Source: JBBRWO01 sp038249135
GTDB lineage: Bacteria; Actinomycetota; Coriobacteriia; Anaerosomatales; JAAXUF01
Reading direction: 5' to 3'
NCBI GenBank assembly: GCA_038249135.1
Contig: JBBRWO010000087.1
Location: forward strand, 1-8,633
Length of the DNA: 8,633 nt
In this document: one piece after another, positions 1 to 6,749 of the stretch
How positions within the stretch are numbered: the first letter of the stretch is position 1
How the letters are laid out: every line of letters begins with the position of its first letter
Made by a program: the position numbers and the translations under genes
Notes under the pieces: model-generated
Seen by the model: the letters and a program-made list of their open reading frames with translations, nothing else
Told to the model about the DNA's origin: nothing
The model's database searches: none

Positions 1-552
1 ACCGCCCGCCGAGCCCCCCGCTCCGATGTCGCGGTCATGCTGATCACCCTGGGGCTCACGATCTTCGCCGACATCGTGGTCGCGGTCGAAGTGGGCGTGG
101 TGCTCGCGATGGTCAACTTCCTGCGAAGAATGGCCGAGTCCGTCGAGGTACGTCAGCTCGACTCCGAGGAAGTCCGCAGTCAGTTCGCCGCCGGCGACAC
201 CTCGGCCCTCCCCGACGGCATGCTCGTCTACACGATCGAGGGCCCGTTCTTCTTTGGCGCCATCGAGCAGTTCGAAGCCGCGCTGGTGCACACCAACACG
301 GTCCCCGAGATCCTGGTGCTCGATCTCTCTCGCGTCCCCTTCATCGACCTCACCGGCCTGGCCTCACTCCGGGAAGCGATCGAGACCCTCGACAAGAAGC
401 AGGTCGAGGTCGTCTTGTGCTGCGCAAGACCTGAGGTCATGGCGAAGCTGTCACGCGACGGTCTTGGCGTGGGGCTGCTGACGCCTGCAACAGCGAGTCT
501 GGTCGACGTCGTCTCGGCATGGTCGGCGGCTCACCCGAGCGAGTCCGACTAG
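1..552 (+). CDS. SulP-family anion permease, C-terminal part with STAS domain (5' end outside window)
   Basis: The frame is open from base 1 and stops with TAG at 550-552, so only the last 183 residues of a longer protein are present. The first ~40 residues form a hydrophobic helix (around LITLGLTIFADIVVAVEVG) followed by a basic LRRM turn. This is how the last membrane helix of SulP sulfate/bicarbonate/anion transporters leads into the cytoplasm. From about GMLVYTIEG to the end is a STAS domain: beta strand, FFFGA segment, then the ILVLDLSRVPFIDLTGL stretch corresponding to the regulatory loop of anti-sigma-factor antagonists. The loop has Thr in DLTGL where many STAS proteins have Ser. SulP proteins move inorganic anions across the cytoplasmic membrane; the substrate cannot be told from this fragment. 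The ATG at 37 is internal to the helix and is not a start. Confidence 0.88.
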   Translation, partial: TARRAPRSDVAVMLITLGLTIFADIVVAVEVGVVLAMVNFLRRMAESVEVRQLDSEEVRSQFAAGDTSALPDGMLVYTIEGPFFFGAIEQFEAALVHTNTVPEILVLDLSRVPFIDLTGLASLREAIETLDKKQVEVVLCCARPEVMAKLSRDGLGVGLLTPATASLVDVVSAWSAAHPSESD

Positions 553-1187
553 ACGAGCGGCACCCGACGCCAAGCTCCTGCGGCGATACCAAACGACGGC
601 AGGTACCAGGTCAACGCACCCGTGATGTAGATGACGAGGTCCTTGCGAGCAGTCGCCTTGAGCACGCCCGCCCCCGACATCATCAGGAACAAAACGTACC
701 CGACGATTGCCAGTGCACACGCGATCGCCAGAATCTGCACCCCGCTATGCCACGTGAGTTTAGTGCGCAGCCGTGTGACCAGAGCGAACACCAGCGGCAA
801 CGCCAGCACTGCGAATCCCGCCACCGCGAACGGCGTGGTTGCGGCGAAGTTGTGATCGCCGAGAAGTGGAGTCACAACCAGAACGGAGAGCGAACCGGTG
901 AACAGCACCGTGACGCCCGTTACAGAGGCCAACGGAATCAGGATCGCCGAGCGAAGCAGGTTGCGCTTCAGCGGATCCGAGCTGTCTGTGAGAAACGTCG
1001 CCAGCAGCCCGAGCAAGAACGGCACGGTCACCAGCGCGACGTACTGAAAGGTGTAGGTGCGAAACGGCAGTCCCGCGAGCAGCGCCACTCCGGGTGCAAG
1101 GAACGCGAGGGTGAACGCGTAGACGAGCGCGTAGGTGTCGAAGAAGCCCGGGGCTTGCTCGACTGATGCGGTCGATGATTCGGACAT
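549..1187 (-). CDS. polytopic membrane protein of unknown function
   Basis: I do not recognise this 212-residue protein. The start is the ATG at 1187-1185 (MSESSTAS), chosen because a GGAGG lies 6-7 bases upstream. The in-frame extension to 1301 is charged, has no ribosome binding site, and looks like leader DNA. About six hydrophobic stretches follow a short polar N-terminus: FFDTYALVYAFTLAFLAPG, FQYVALVTVPFLLGLLATF, LLRSAILIPLASVTGVTV, FAVAGFAVLALPLVFALV, VQILAIACALAIVGYVLFL and a last one around DLVIYITGALTWYLP. There is no signal peptide, enzymatic motif or binding motif. Its stop overlaps the stop of the convergent SulP gene by four bases. The aldo/keto reductase upstream is on the same strand, but a 156-bp gap makes one transcript possible rather than certain. 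Confidence 0.75.
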   Translation of the reverse strand: MSESSTASVEQAPGFFDTYALVYAFTLAFLAPGVALLAGLPFRTYTFQYVALVTVPFLLGLLATFLTDSSDPLKRNLLRSAILIPLASVTGVTVLFTGSLSVLVVTPLLGDHNFAATTPFAVAGFAVLALPLVFALVTRLRTKLTWHSGVQILAIACALAIVGYVLFLMMSGAGVLKATARKDLVIYITGALTWYLPSFGIAAGAWRRVPLV

Positions 1188-1292
1188 TGGTGCCTCCGGA
1201 AACGAGCGGTTGGGACACAGCCAGCATGCCTGGGGTTTCGCGCCCGCTCTATGACTTGCGTCAATTCTAGCGTCAGCGATGTCACCCAGCGG

Positions 1293-1309
1293 TCGGGCCA
1301 CTCGGCCGA
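1293..1309 (-). terminator. possible weak hairpin downstream of the aldo/keto reductase
   Basis: TCGGGCC and GGCCGA flank an ACTC loop and can pair with one bulged G. The hairpin lies about 35 bases past the aldo/keto reductase stop. There is no T-tract, so intrinsic termination is only a possibility. Confidence 0.2.
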
Positions 1310-1343
1310 CAGCACATCAGTTTTCAACCGGAGTCGCTCTGGA

Positions 1344-2234
1344 TCAGTGCGCCTTGTGCGCCACGGGGCCAGCACCGGGATTGGTGCCGAGCGTGGTGTA
1401 CGTCTCCGGATTCGGGCCGATCCTGTGGCCCGAGTCGAGTCCGTTGATCGCCTCGATCTCCTCCTCGGTCAGCGAGAAGTCGTACACGTCGCAGTTCTCG
1501 GCGATGCGCGCGGGGTGGATGGATTTTGGGATAGTCGTGATGCCGAGCTCTAGGATCCAGCGGATCGACACCTGAGCCGGGGTCTTGCCGTACTTCTCGG
1601 CGATGGCGACGAGGAGGGGGATGTCGGCGACCTTGCCACGCATGAGCGGCGCCCAGGCCTGCATGGTGATGCCGTATTCGCAGCAGGTGGCCTGCAGATC
1701 CGGCTGCTGGAGGCGGGGGTGGAACTCGAACTGGTTGACCGCGGGGAGCACGTTGGCGAAGGCGGCCAGCTCGTGGAGGTGATGCGGCAGGTAGTTGCAC
1801 ACGCCGATAGCCCGGGTACGACCGGAGGCAAGCAGCTCCTCCATGGCGCGCCACGTCTCGCGGACGTGCTGCGACCATGGCCAGTGGATGAGGTAGAGGT
1901 CGATCTGCTCGACGCCTAGGCGCGCCAGACTCGCGTCGAAGGCTGCCAACGCCGTCCTGTACCCCTGGTCGGAGTTCCACAACTTCGTGGTGAGAAAGAT
2001 GTCGTCGCGCGGGATACCGCTGTCGCGGATCACCTCGCCGATGGTCGCCTCGTTACCGTAGAGCGACGCCGTGTCGATGAGCCGGTAGCCCATCGCGAGA
2101 CCTTCCGAGACCTCGCGGGCGACGTCGGGCCCGTCATCGGCCTTGTAGGTGCCCAGGCCCAGTCGGTGCATGTCGACGCCGGGTGCGATGGTGACGGTGT
2201 CGGTGAGTGCGTGCAGCTCTACGGTGTCGGCCAT
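1344..2234 (-). CDS. aldo/keto reductase, 2,5-diketo-D-gluconate reductase-like
   Basis: This 296-residue cytosolic oxidoreductase should reduce aldehydes or ketones with NAD(P)H. The catalytic tetrad is complete: Asp54 (LIDTA), Tyr59 (LYGNE), Lys84 (TTKLW) and His117 (LIHWPW). Its 5, 25 and 33 residue spacings are those I recall for bacterial 2,5-diketo-gluconate reductases. The C-terminal cofactor loop IPKSIHPARIAEN is present, as expected for NADPH binding. The length is normal for the TIM-barrel family. The start at ATG 2234-2232 is set by an AGGAGGT at 2243-2249, eight bases upstream; the upstream in-frame extension to 2300 lacks a site and is rejected. It diverges from the radical SAM gene, so the two may share a regulatory region. 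The physiological substrate is unknown; many members act as general aldehyde detoxification enzymes. Confidence 0.93.
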   Translation of the reverse strand: MADTVELHALTDTVTIAPGVDMHRLGLGTYKADDGPDVAREVSEGLAMGYRLIDTASLYGNEATIGEVIRDSGIPRDDIFLTTKLWNSDQGYRTALAAFDASLARLGVEQIDLYLIHWPWSQHVRETWRAMEELLASGRTRAIGVCNYLPHHLHELAAFANVLPAVNQFEFHPRLQQPDLQATCCEYGITMQAWAPLMRGKVADIPLLVAIAEKYGKTPAQVSIRWILELGITTIPKSIHPARIAENCDVYDFSLTEEEIEAINGLDSGHRIGPNPETYTTLGTNPGAGPVAHKAH

Positions 2235-2415
2235 GGGTGAATACCTCCTGACTTGAGTGTACCCGCGGGCGCCCATGGCCGACGAGGAGTTGGTGCACAA
2301 AAGTTACAAGATGCGTTCGTGGCGCGTGGGTTGCATAATGCACTGGCGCACACGCGCGCGTTCACGATATACGCGCCGGAATCACACCGGCCCAGACTCG
2401 CAGGAGGCTTCACCC
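2235..2415. promoter_or_regulatory. divergent intergenic region between aldo/keto reductase and radical SAM gene
   Basis: This 181-bp spacer must hold the promoters of both divergent genes. Strong ribosome binding sites sit at both edges: AGGAGGT on the minus strand at 2243-2249 and CAGGAGG on the plus strand at 2401-2407. A small perfect palindrome with a one-base centre, TGCATAATGCA, lies at 2332-2342 near the middle. It could be an operator half-pair, or CATAAT could be a -10 element, but I see no convincing -35 for either direction. Confidence 0.45.
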
Positions 2416-3621
2416 ATGGCTCACGTCCGCTCGCTCTTCTTCAAAGGCCCGCTGGCCGACGTCGAGAACAAGGCGATCACCGCCTTCAAGTTGGGCCGCC
2501 CCAGCGACGTGATCTGGAACATCACCAACCGGTGCAACCTCCTGTGCGACCACTGCTACATGGCCGCCGACGGGCACATCCGTCCCGACGAGCTGACCGA
2601 CGAGGAGACCATCGCCCTCGTGCACCAGATGGGTGAGCGCAAGCTGCCGGCCCTGTTCCTCTCGGGTGGCGAACCGATGATGCGCAAGAACTTCTGGGAG
2701 ATCCTCGAGCTCGCGCGCAGCTACGACATCCGCGTGACGGTATCGACCAACTGCACCTTCATGGACCGCGACGCCGCCAAGCGTCTCAAGGGTCAAGGCA
2801 TCGACTGGATCGCGACCTCGCTCTACGGCCCGGCCGACTTCCACGACAACATGGTCCAGGTGCCCGGCACCCGCGACAAGGTCATCGACGCCATCAAGAT
2901 CCTGCGCGAGGAAGGCGTCGGCGTCGCCATCAAGACCGCCATCTCGGCTGATACGTGGCCTCACATCTACGACCTCATCGCCGAGGCCAAGTCGCTCGAC
3001 GTCGGCCTCCTCTACTTCTGCGACCTCATCACCGCCGGCCGCAGCGAGGGCGAGGACGACGGCCGCATCACGCCGGAGCAGTGGCGTGAGCTCGCCGACT
3101 TCATCATCGAGGACCTCATCGCGGGCGAAGAGTCCGGCGTCAAAGGCATGGAGTGGGATATCGGCGCGATGCCGTCGTTCATCCCCTACGTCGCCGAGCA
3201 GTTCACGGCGCGCGGCATCGACGTCAGCAACGGCCTCGAGCGCCTCAAGACCATCTCGGCATGCCCGGTGGGCAAGGGCCACATGAACATCAACTCCGAG
3301 GGCGGCATCATGCCCTGCCAGTTCGCGCAGGACTGGACGATCGGCAACGTCCGCGAGATGTCGCTGCAAGAGGCCGTCTGCGAGCTCTACGAACTCGACG
3401 CGCAGGAGGCCAAGGGCGTCTGTGCTCCCGAGGCGTGCGAGTACTCGCGCATCTGCCGAGGCTGTCGCGCTAAGGCCTGGCAGCGTACCGGCGACCCGAT
3501 GGCCGAGGACGTCACGTGCCTGCTGCACGCCGATACGGACCGCTCGGCGCTGGTCGCGCACATCGAGGCGACGCCGGAGTTCCAGCGCTCGGCGCCGTGC
3601 TCGGTTCCGGGGAGCTGCTAG
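2416..3621 (+). CDS. radical SAM/SPASM-domain protein
   Basis: This 401-residue enzyme should cleave S-adenosylmethionine at a [4Fe-4S] cluster to start radical chemistry. The cluster motif CxxxCxxC is Cys40, Cys44 and Cys47 (CNLLCDHCY), followed by the SAM-binding GGEP at 84-87. The C-terminal third has the cysteine pattern of a SPASM-type auxiliary cluster domain: Cys283, Cys301, then Cys336, Cys341, Cys347, Cys350 and Cys368. The protein ends in a short Cys-containing tail (CSVPGSC). Opening and layout recall the NirJ/AhbC/AhbD heme-modifying and PqqE-like peptide-modifying branches. There are no heme genes and no precursor-peptide gene nearby, so the substrate is open. The start at 2416 is fixed by CAGGAGG eight bases upstream; the frame is open back to 2257, but that part has no site and does not resemble the family. 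It converges on the AlbA_2 gene across 37 bp. Confidence 0.9.
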   Translation: MAHVRSLFFKGPLADVENKAITAFKLGRPSDVIWNITNRCNLLCDHCYMAADGHIRPDELTDEETIALVHQMGERKLPALFLSGGEPMMRKNFWEILELARSYDIRVTVSTNCTFMDRDAAKRLKGQGIDWIATSLYGPADFHDNMVQVPGTRDKVIDAIKILREEGVGVAIKTAISADTWPHIYDLIAEAKSLDVGLLYFCDLITAGRSEGEDDGRITPEQWRELADFIIEDLIAGEESGVKGMEWDIGAMPSFIPYVAEQFTARGIDVSNGLERLKTISACPVGKGHMNINSEGGIMPCQFAQDWTIGNVREMSLQEAVCELYELDAQEAKGVCAPEACEYSRICRGCRAKAWQRTGDPMAEDVTCLLHADTDRSALVAHIEATPEFQRSAPCSVPGSC

Positions 3622-3658
3622 CGGTCAGCGGGTTGCCGCAGCTGCTCGGGACACGGCC

Positions 3659-5032
3659 TCAGCGACCGTACTTCGCGCGTTCCTCGGCGAGGAGATAGCG
3701 ACGCTGAGGGTCGTTAGGTGACGTGCCGAGTTCGACGACGATTCCCAGAGTCGCCAACTCCTTGAGGCGCGTGCGTGCTGTCCGACCGCTCTTGCCGATG
3801 GTCTCAGCTACTTGCGAGGTCGAGAGACCGCCAGGGGTGTGGCTAAGTGCCCCGACAATGGCCTCGTTGGTGGCGTCGAGTTGCGGGCGAGCGGTCTGCT
3901 CGGAGTAGAGCGTGACCCTGAAGCGACCGCCGATCTCTTCGAACTGAGGGTCGGGCAGGCCGGCGGCTCGGGTTGCGTCGATCATGCGACCGATGCCGCT
4001 CCCCCACTGCTCGATGAGCCCCAGCTCGCGAAACACGCGGCCAATGACCCGGTTGCGTAGCCGAGAGACCCCGGACAGGAGGTCATCGAGGGTGAGGCCC
4101 GCGACAAGCATGCCGGGGTTCTCGATCTCGAGCCGATCGTCGTAGACGGCCACGCGCAGCGGCCCGCCTTTCTGAGAGTAGTCGGCGTGCACGACCGCGT
4201 TGATGAGCGCCTCTCGGACAGCCACTAGCGGGAACTGCCACTGCTCGGTTCGCCGGGTCCCGTCCACTCGCAGCTCCAGCGACATGGCTCGCCGCACGAA
4301 CGCGAGGGCTTGGTCCACCGTGTCGGGTAGCGACGCGACGATGTCGGCGGAGTCGGCGATATGCGTCTTCGTGGTGCCGCGAAAGCGCCCCACCTGCAGC
4401 CAAGCGTCCGGAAACACGCTGAGCCGGGTGCTGCCGAAGAGAAGAACGCCGCCGACGGTGGGAACAACGCGTTCCCCGACAGAGGTGGTGAGCCCCAGAG
4501 CGGCGGCCTCCTTGCGCCCGATTTCGCGCTCGGGGGCGAACGCTCTGGCTGCTGCGGCGAGGTCGACGTCCTCGGCTTTCAGATCAGGCAACGGCTGCTC
4601 ATCGAAGCTCTCGCCCCGGACGACGCGCGCGAGTTCTGCTCGGAGTTCCGCGTCGGCTGCTCGATTCGTAGAGCCGATTCGCACGAATACTCCGGCTTCA
4701 GGGCCGAGCGGCACCACATGGTAGGGCCGACTGGGACCCGGGTAGACCGTTACCGCCACGAGCTGCATTCCACGCCACGCAACGATGTCGATCTCCGGCA
4801 CCACTCGCGGGGCGATGCCGTCGCTGACGATACTCGCAAGCTGCTGCTCGAATTCAAGCGCATCAACAACGCCCATCACCGTGCCCGAATCCTCGACTCC
4901 GAACACGAGGGTGCCACCTGCGGTGTTTGCGAAAGCGCAGAGCGTGCGCAGCACATTACGGCGCCCGGTAAGGTCGCGTTTGAACTCGAGTGTCTTGCCC
5001 TCGGGTCGTGCGATGAGTGTGGCGATGTTCAT
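3659..5032 (-). CDS. RecG-like/Schlafen AlbA_2-domain transcriptional regulator (GHKL ATPase plus winged helix)
   Basis: This 457-residue protein has three parts. The N-terminal ~120 residues form an AlbA_2 (Schlafen-type) domain, seen in the TLEFKRDL strand, the FANTAGGTLVFGVED segment and a later GVFVRIGSTNRAA. The middle is a GHKL-type ATPase-like module, with Glu274 and Asn278 in REALINAVVHADY as the N-box and ENPG at 304-307 as the G1-like loop. The last ~70 residues form a winged helix (LSTSQVAETIGKSGRTARTRLKEL). Such proteins are often annotated as RecG-like helicases, but no helicase motifs are present; a nucleic-acid-binding regulator is the better description. I start it at the ATG at 5032-5030, because the domain begins a few residues later and the upstream frame (to 5113) runs through a strong dyad. 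The site upstream of 5032 is poor, so 5113, which has GGGG before it, remains possible. It is co-directional with the toxin locus but 434 bp away. Confidence 0.85.
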   Translation of the reverse strand: MNIATLIARPEGKTLEFKRDLTGRRNVLRTLCAFANTAGGTLVFGVEDSGTVMGVVDALEFEQQLASIVSDGIAPRVVPEIDIVAWRGMQLVAVTVYPGPSRPYHVVPLGPEAGVFVRIGSTNRAADAELRAELARVVRGESFDEQPLPDLKAEDVDLAAAARAFAPEREIGRKEAAALGLTTSVGERVVPTVGGVLLFGSTRLSVFPDAWLQVGRFRGTTKTHIADSADIVASLPDTVDQALAFVRRAMSLELRVDGTRRTEQWQFPLVAVREALINAVVHADYSQKGGPLRVAVYDDRLEIENPGMLVAGLTLDDLLSGVSRLRNRVIGRVFRELGLIEQWGSGIGRMIDATRAAGLPDPQFEEIGGRFRVTLYSEQTARPQLDATNEAIVGALSHTPGGLSTSQVAETIGKSGRTARTRLKELATLGIVVELGTSPNDPQRRYLLAEERAKYGR

Positions 5033-5054
5033 AGTCTGTAGTTTACTCTGCAGT

Positions 5055-5079
5055 ACTCGGAAGTACAACGCTTCCGAGT
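5055..5079. promoter_or_regulatory. perfect 9-bp dyad upstream of the AlbA_2 gene (candidate operator)
   Basis: ACTCGGAAG at 5055-5063 and CTTCCGAGT at 5071-5079 are exact inverted repeats around a 7-base loop. A further GCCGAGTCT at 5085-5093 repeats the right-arm core. The dyad lies 23-47 bases upstream of the ATG at 5032, where an autoregulatory operator would be expected. It could instead form an RNA hairpin in the leader. Confidence 0.45.
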
Positions 5080-5466
5080 CTATTGCCGAGTCTGAAGGAG
5101 GAGACCACGGCATTCCCCTTCATAGGGCACATCATGTCGACGCTGAAGCGAGAGCCCACCAACCGCAACACCTGAAGGACCAGACTCGACCTCGAACTCG
5201 CGCTCGTAATCTACATCGGCTTTGGCATAACGCCCGGCGCTGGCACCGCAAACTCACGACGACAAAGAATGGGGGACAGACGGCAGGCACCCCTGCACTT
5301 GCTCGAACAGTACAATCAGGAAGTCGCGCGGGAGACCGTAGCTTCCGCATAATCGAGTCCACGTGGAACCCGGGACGTTTCACCTTCACTAATCGTCGTG
5401 GACTAAAGTCTTGACCAAGAGAAGGGTTGCCGAGTAGCTCTGGATATAGGGAAGACCTTGCTGCCG
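5080..5466. other. gene-poor spacer between the toxin locus and the AlbA_2 gene
   Basis: I see no gene I can defend here. One plus-strand frame from ATG 5134 to TAA 5352 is interrupted by TGA at 5173 and has no close ribosome binding site. Around 5270-5293 there is a GGGGGACAGACGGCAGGCAC stretch that recalls the GGGGACAGGCACC-type ends found near REP-associated transposases, but no transposase lies next to it. A 10-bp palindrome TCCACGTGGA sits at 5358-5367. No clear intrinsic terminator follows the immunity gene. Confidence 0.4.
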
Positions 5467-5847
5467 TCAGAAATCCCCGCCATTGGGGATACCGCGCTTT
5501 GCTTTGCGCTCAGTAGCCCTGACTCTCGCCTTGTCATCCATCCACAAGCACCACGACTTCACTGAGCCTCCCGAACTCGCAGAAAGCCCACCGATGAGCG
5601 CGCCGACGACCAATAGCCAGATCAGAAAGGGCACAAGGAGCGCATTTACCACGAAGATGCCATCTCCAAGCAACCACCAATGAAGAATCCCGAAGAACCA
5701 CAAGGTTCCAAGAAGTGCCAGACCCACCACCTTGAAGAATGTCCCGTATGAGATTCGCCCGCGGTACGCCGCATAGTTCAGAACAATGTTCAAAACAAGG
5801 AGTCCGACGACCGCAGGGATTAGGACGACGAATAACATTGATGTCAT
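5467..5847 (-). CDS. three-helix membrane protein, candidate immunity protein for Rhs tip C
   Basis: I do not recognise the family. The 126-residue protein has three hydrophobic segments: MLFVVLIPAVVGLLVLNIVL, FFKVVGLALLGTLWFFGIL and VVNALLVPFLIWLLVVGALI. It ends in a polar, basic tail (KARVRATERKAKRG), so it should lie in the cytoplasmic membrane. Its ATG is four bases after the stop of tip C on the same strand, the position and size typical of an immunity gene behind an Rhs toxin tip. An AGAGG overlaps the stop region and sits directly before the first ATG (5847); the ATG three codons later (5838) has better spacing and may be the true start. GC is visibly low (29 of 60 bases in 5641-5700), unlike the left half of the window. 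Function is inferred from position only. Confidence 0.7.
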   Translation of the reverse strand: MTSMLFVVLIPAVVGLLVLNIVLNYAAYRGRISYGTFFKVVGLALLGTLWFFGILHWWLLGDGIFVVNALLVPFLIWLLVVGALIGGLSASSGGSVKSWCLWMDDKARVRATERKAKRGIPNGGDF

Positions 5848-5851
5848 ACCT

Positions 5852-6745
5852 CTATTTCACTTGGGCGCTTCCGAAGTAGCCGCCGACATCGACGACGAAG
5901 TTAATGACATCCATGGACCCTCTTGCAGACCTGACCACGTCATCGGCGTATCCTCCAGCTTGAGCCAGCTTCCCAACGCCTGAAGCCGCACCCCCGCTTA
6001 CCACAGACAGAGTCCCTAGTGTCATGTCAGTAATGTATGCGTCATTCGAGTACGTCGAATCAACTTGCTTTCTCGCCGTTCCTGCGCTCATGGATAGCCC
6101 GGTCATAATACCCGCAGTCCACGCAGCGGCTGCTGGAGCACCCGCACCTGAGGCGAATAGCATAACAATCCCTACCGCCGACGCGACGAGAGCGACGTAG
6201 TTCAGACCGGTCTGCGCAATTTTGAGATGCTCCGCGTACTGGTCACTCCGCACGTAACGCGCGGCGGCAGCCTTCGTCTTTGCAGCAGCCGCCTTGGTTT
6301 TCGTGACAACGGCGGACCTCCTCGTGGCGAGCACGACTTTCGTGATCGCGGCCCGCTTGACAACCACCGGCTTGAGCGCCGCTACCCGGCTTTTCGCTTG
6401 TTTCGTCACTTTCTTCACCGCGACCATTGCCTTCTTGACCTTGGTCACGATGCGTGTCTTCACCTTCTTGACAGCGACGACTGCCCGCTTCTTGACCGTC
6501 TTCGCCTTTGACTTCACGACTGCGACCGCTTGACGGCCGGCGTTCGCAGCCTTCGTCACGACCTTCTTAGCGGACTTCTTCACCGCGCTGAGCGCCTTCG
6601 CGAGCCCTCCCCATCCCCACAAACCGGTGGGGTCGGTCTGATGGATGGGATCGCCCGAGCAGTACTGATACGCGCTCTCCTCACCATCGGCCTCAGCCGG
6701 GTCCCTGGAGATGAGCCGCAGACACCTTCGATGTCGCTCTCGTGG
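5852..6745 (-). CDS. orphan Rhs C-terminal cassette (tip C): core end, Lys/Ala-rich linker, hydrophobic tail
   Basis: The frame opens after a stop at 6748-6746 and has no upstream ATG, so this is a displaced 3' fragment of an rhs gene; a TTG at 6622 is the only obvious internal start. Residues 13-40 (about 6710-6626) are an RHS-core end: SRDPAEADGEESAYQYC, then DPIHQTDPTG. The variable tip follows. About 118 residues (6248-6601) contain 28 Lys and 9 Arg and no Asp or Glu, in a repeating VKK/AKK/TK pattern. Next comes a strongly hydrophobic stretch (YVALVASAVGIVMLFASGAG, then AAAAWTAGIMTGLSM) and a Gly/Ala/Ser-rich tail ending DVGGYFGSAQVK. No nuclease, deaminase or ADP-ribosyltransferase motif is visible. 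A membrane-acting toxin fits the hydrophobic end and the membrane partner behind it, but this is inference. It can be expressed only from an internal start or after recombination with an intact rhs gene. Confidence 0.72.
   Translation of the reverse strand, partial: PRERHRRCLRLISRDPAEADGEESAYQYCSGDPIHQTDPTGLWGWGGLAKALSAVKKSAKKVVTKAANAGRQAVAVVKSKAKTVKKRAVVAVKKVKTRIVTKVKKAMVAVKKVTKQAKSRVAALKPVVVKRAAITKVVLATRRSAVVTKTKAAAAKTKAAAARYVRSDQYAEHLKIAQTGLNYVALVASAVGIVMLFASGAGAPAAAAWTAGIMTGLSMSAGTARKQVDSTYSNDAYITDMTLGTLSVVSGGAASGVGKLAQAGGYADDVVRSARGSMDVINFVVDVGGYFGSAQVK
6623..6712 (-). repeat. Rhs core-end repeat, copy C (diverged)
   Basis: This is a shorter and more diverged copy of the core end, still encoding ADGEESAYQYC and a DPTG boundary. 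Its block 6659-6692 differs by one base from the equivalent 34 bases of copy A and by one from copy B, while flanking positions differ more. Confidence 0.75.
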
Positions 6746-6749
6746 TCAC

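Noticed and set aside
519..1166. Long plus-strand frame opposite the six-helix membrane protein
   Set aside because: Its translation is Arg/Gln/Glu-rich low-complexity text typical of an antisense shadow in GC-rich DNA, while the minus strand encodes clear membrane helices behind a good ribosome binding site.
2257..2415. Longer N-terminus of the radical SAM protein, starting at 2257 or at ATG 2275
   Set aside because: The frame is open, but no ribosome binding site precedes these starts, the encoded text is Arg-rich and unlike the family, and 2416 has CAGGAGG at ideal spacing.
2410..3561. Long minus-strand frame opposite the radical SAM gene
   Set aside because: It is an Asp/Val/Ala-rich antisense shadow of a gene with unmistakable catalytic motifs.
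5134..5352. Possible small broken gene on the plus strand of the spacer, with LLEQYNQEVARETVASA at its end
   Set aside because: It has an internal TGA at 5173, no ribosome binding site at a usable distance (AAGGAGGAG lies about 30 bases upstream of the ATG), and no recognisable family.
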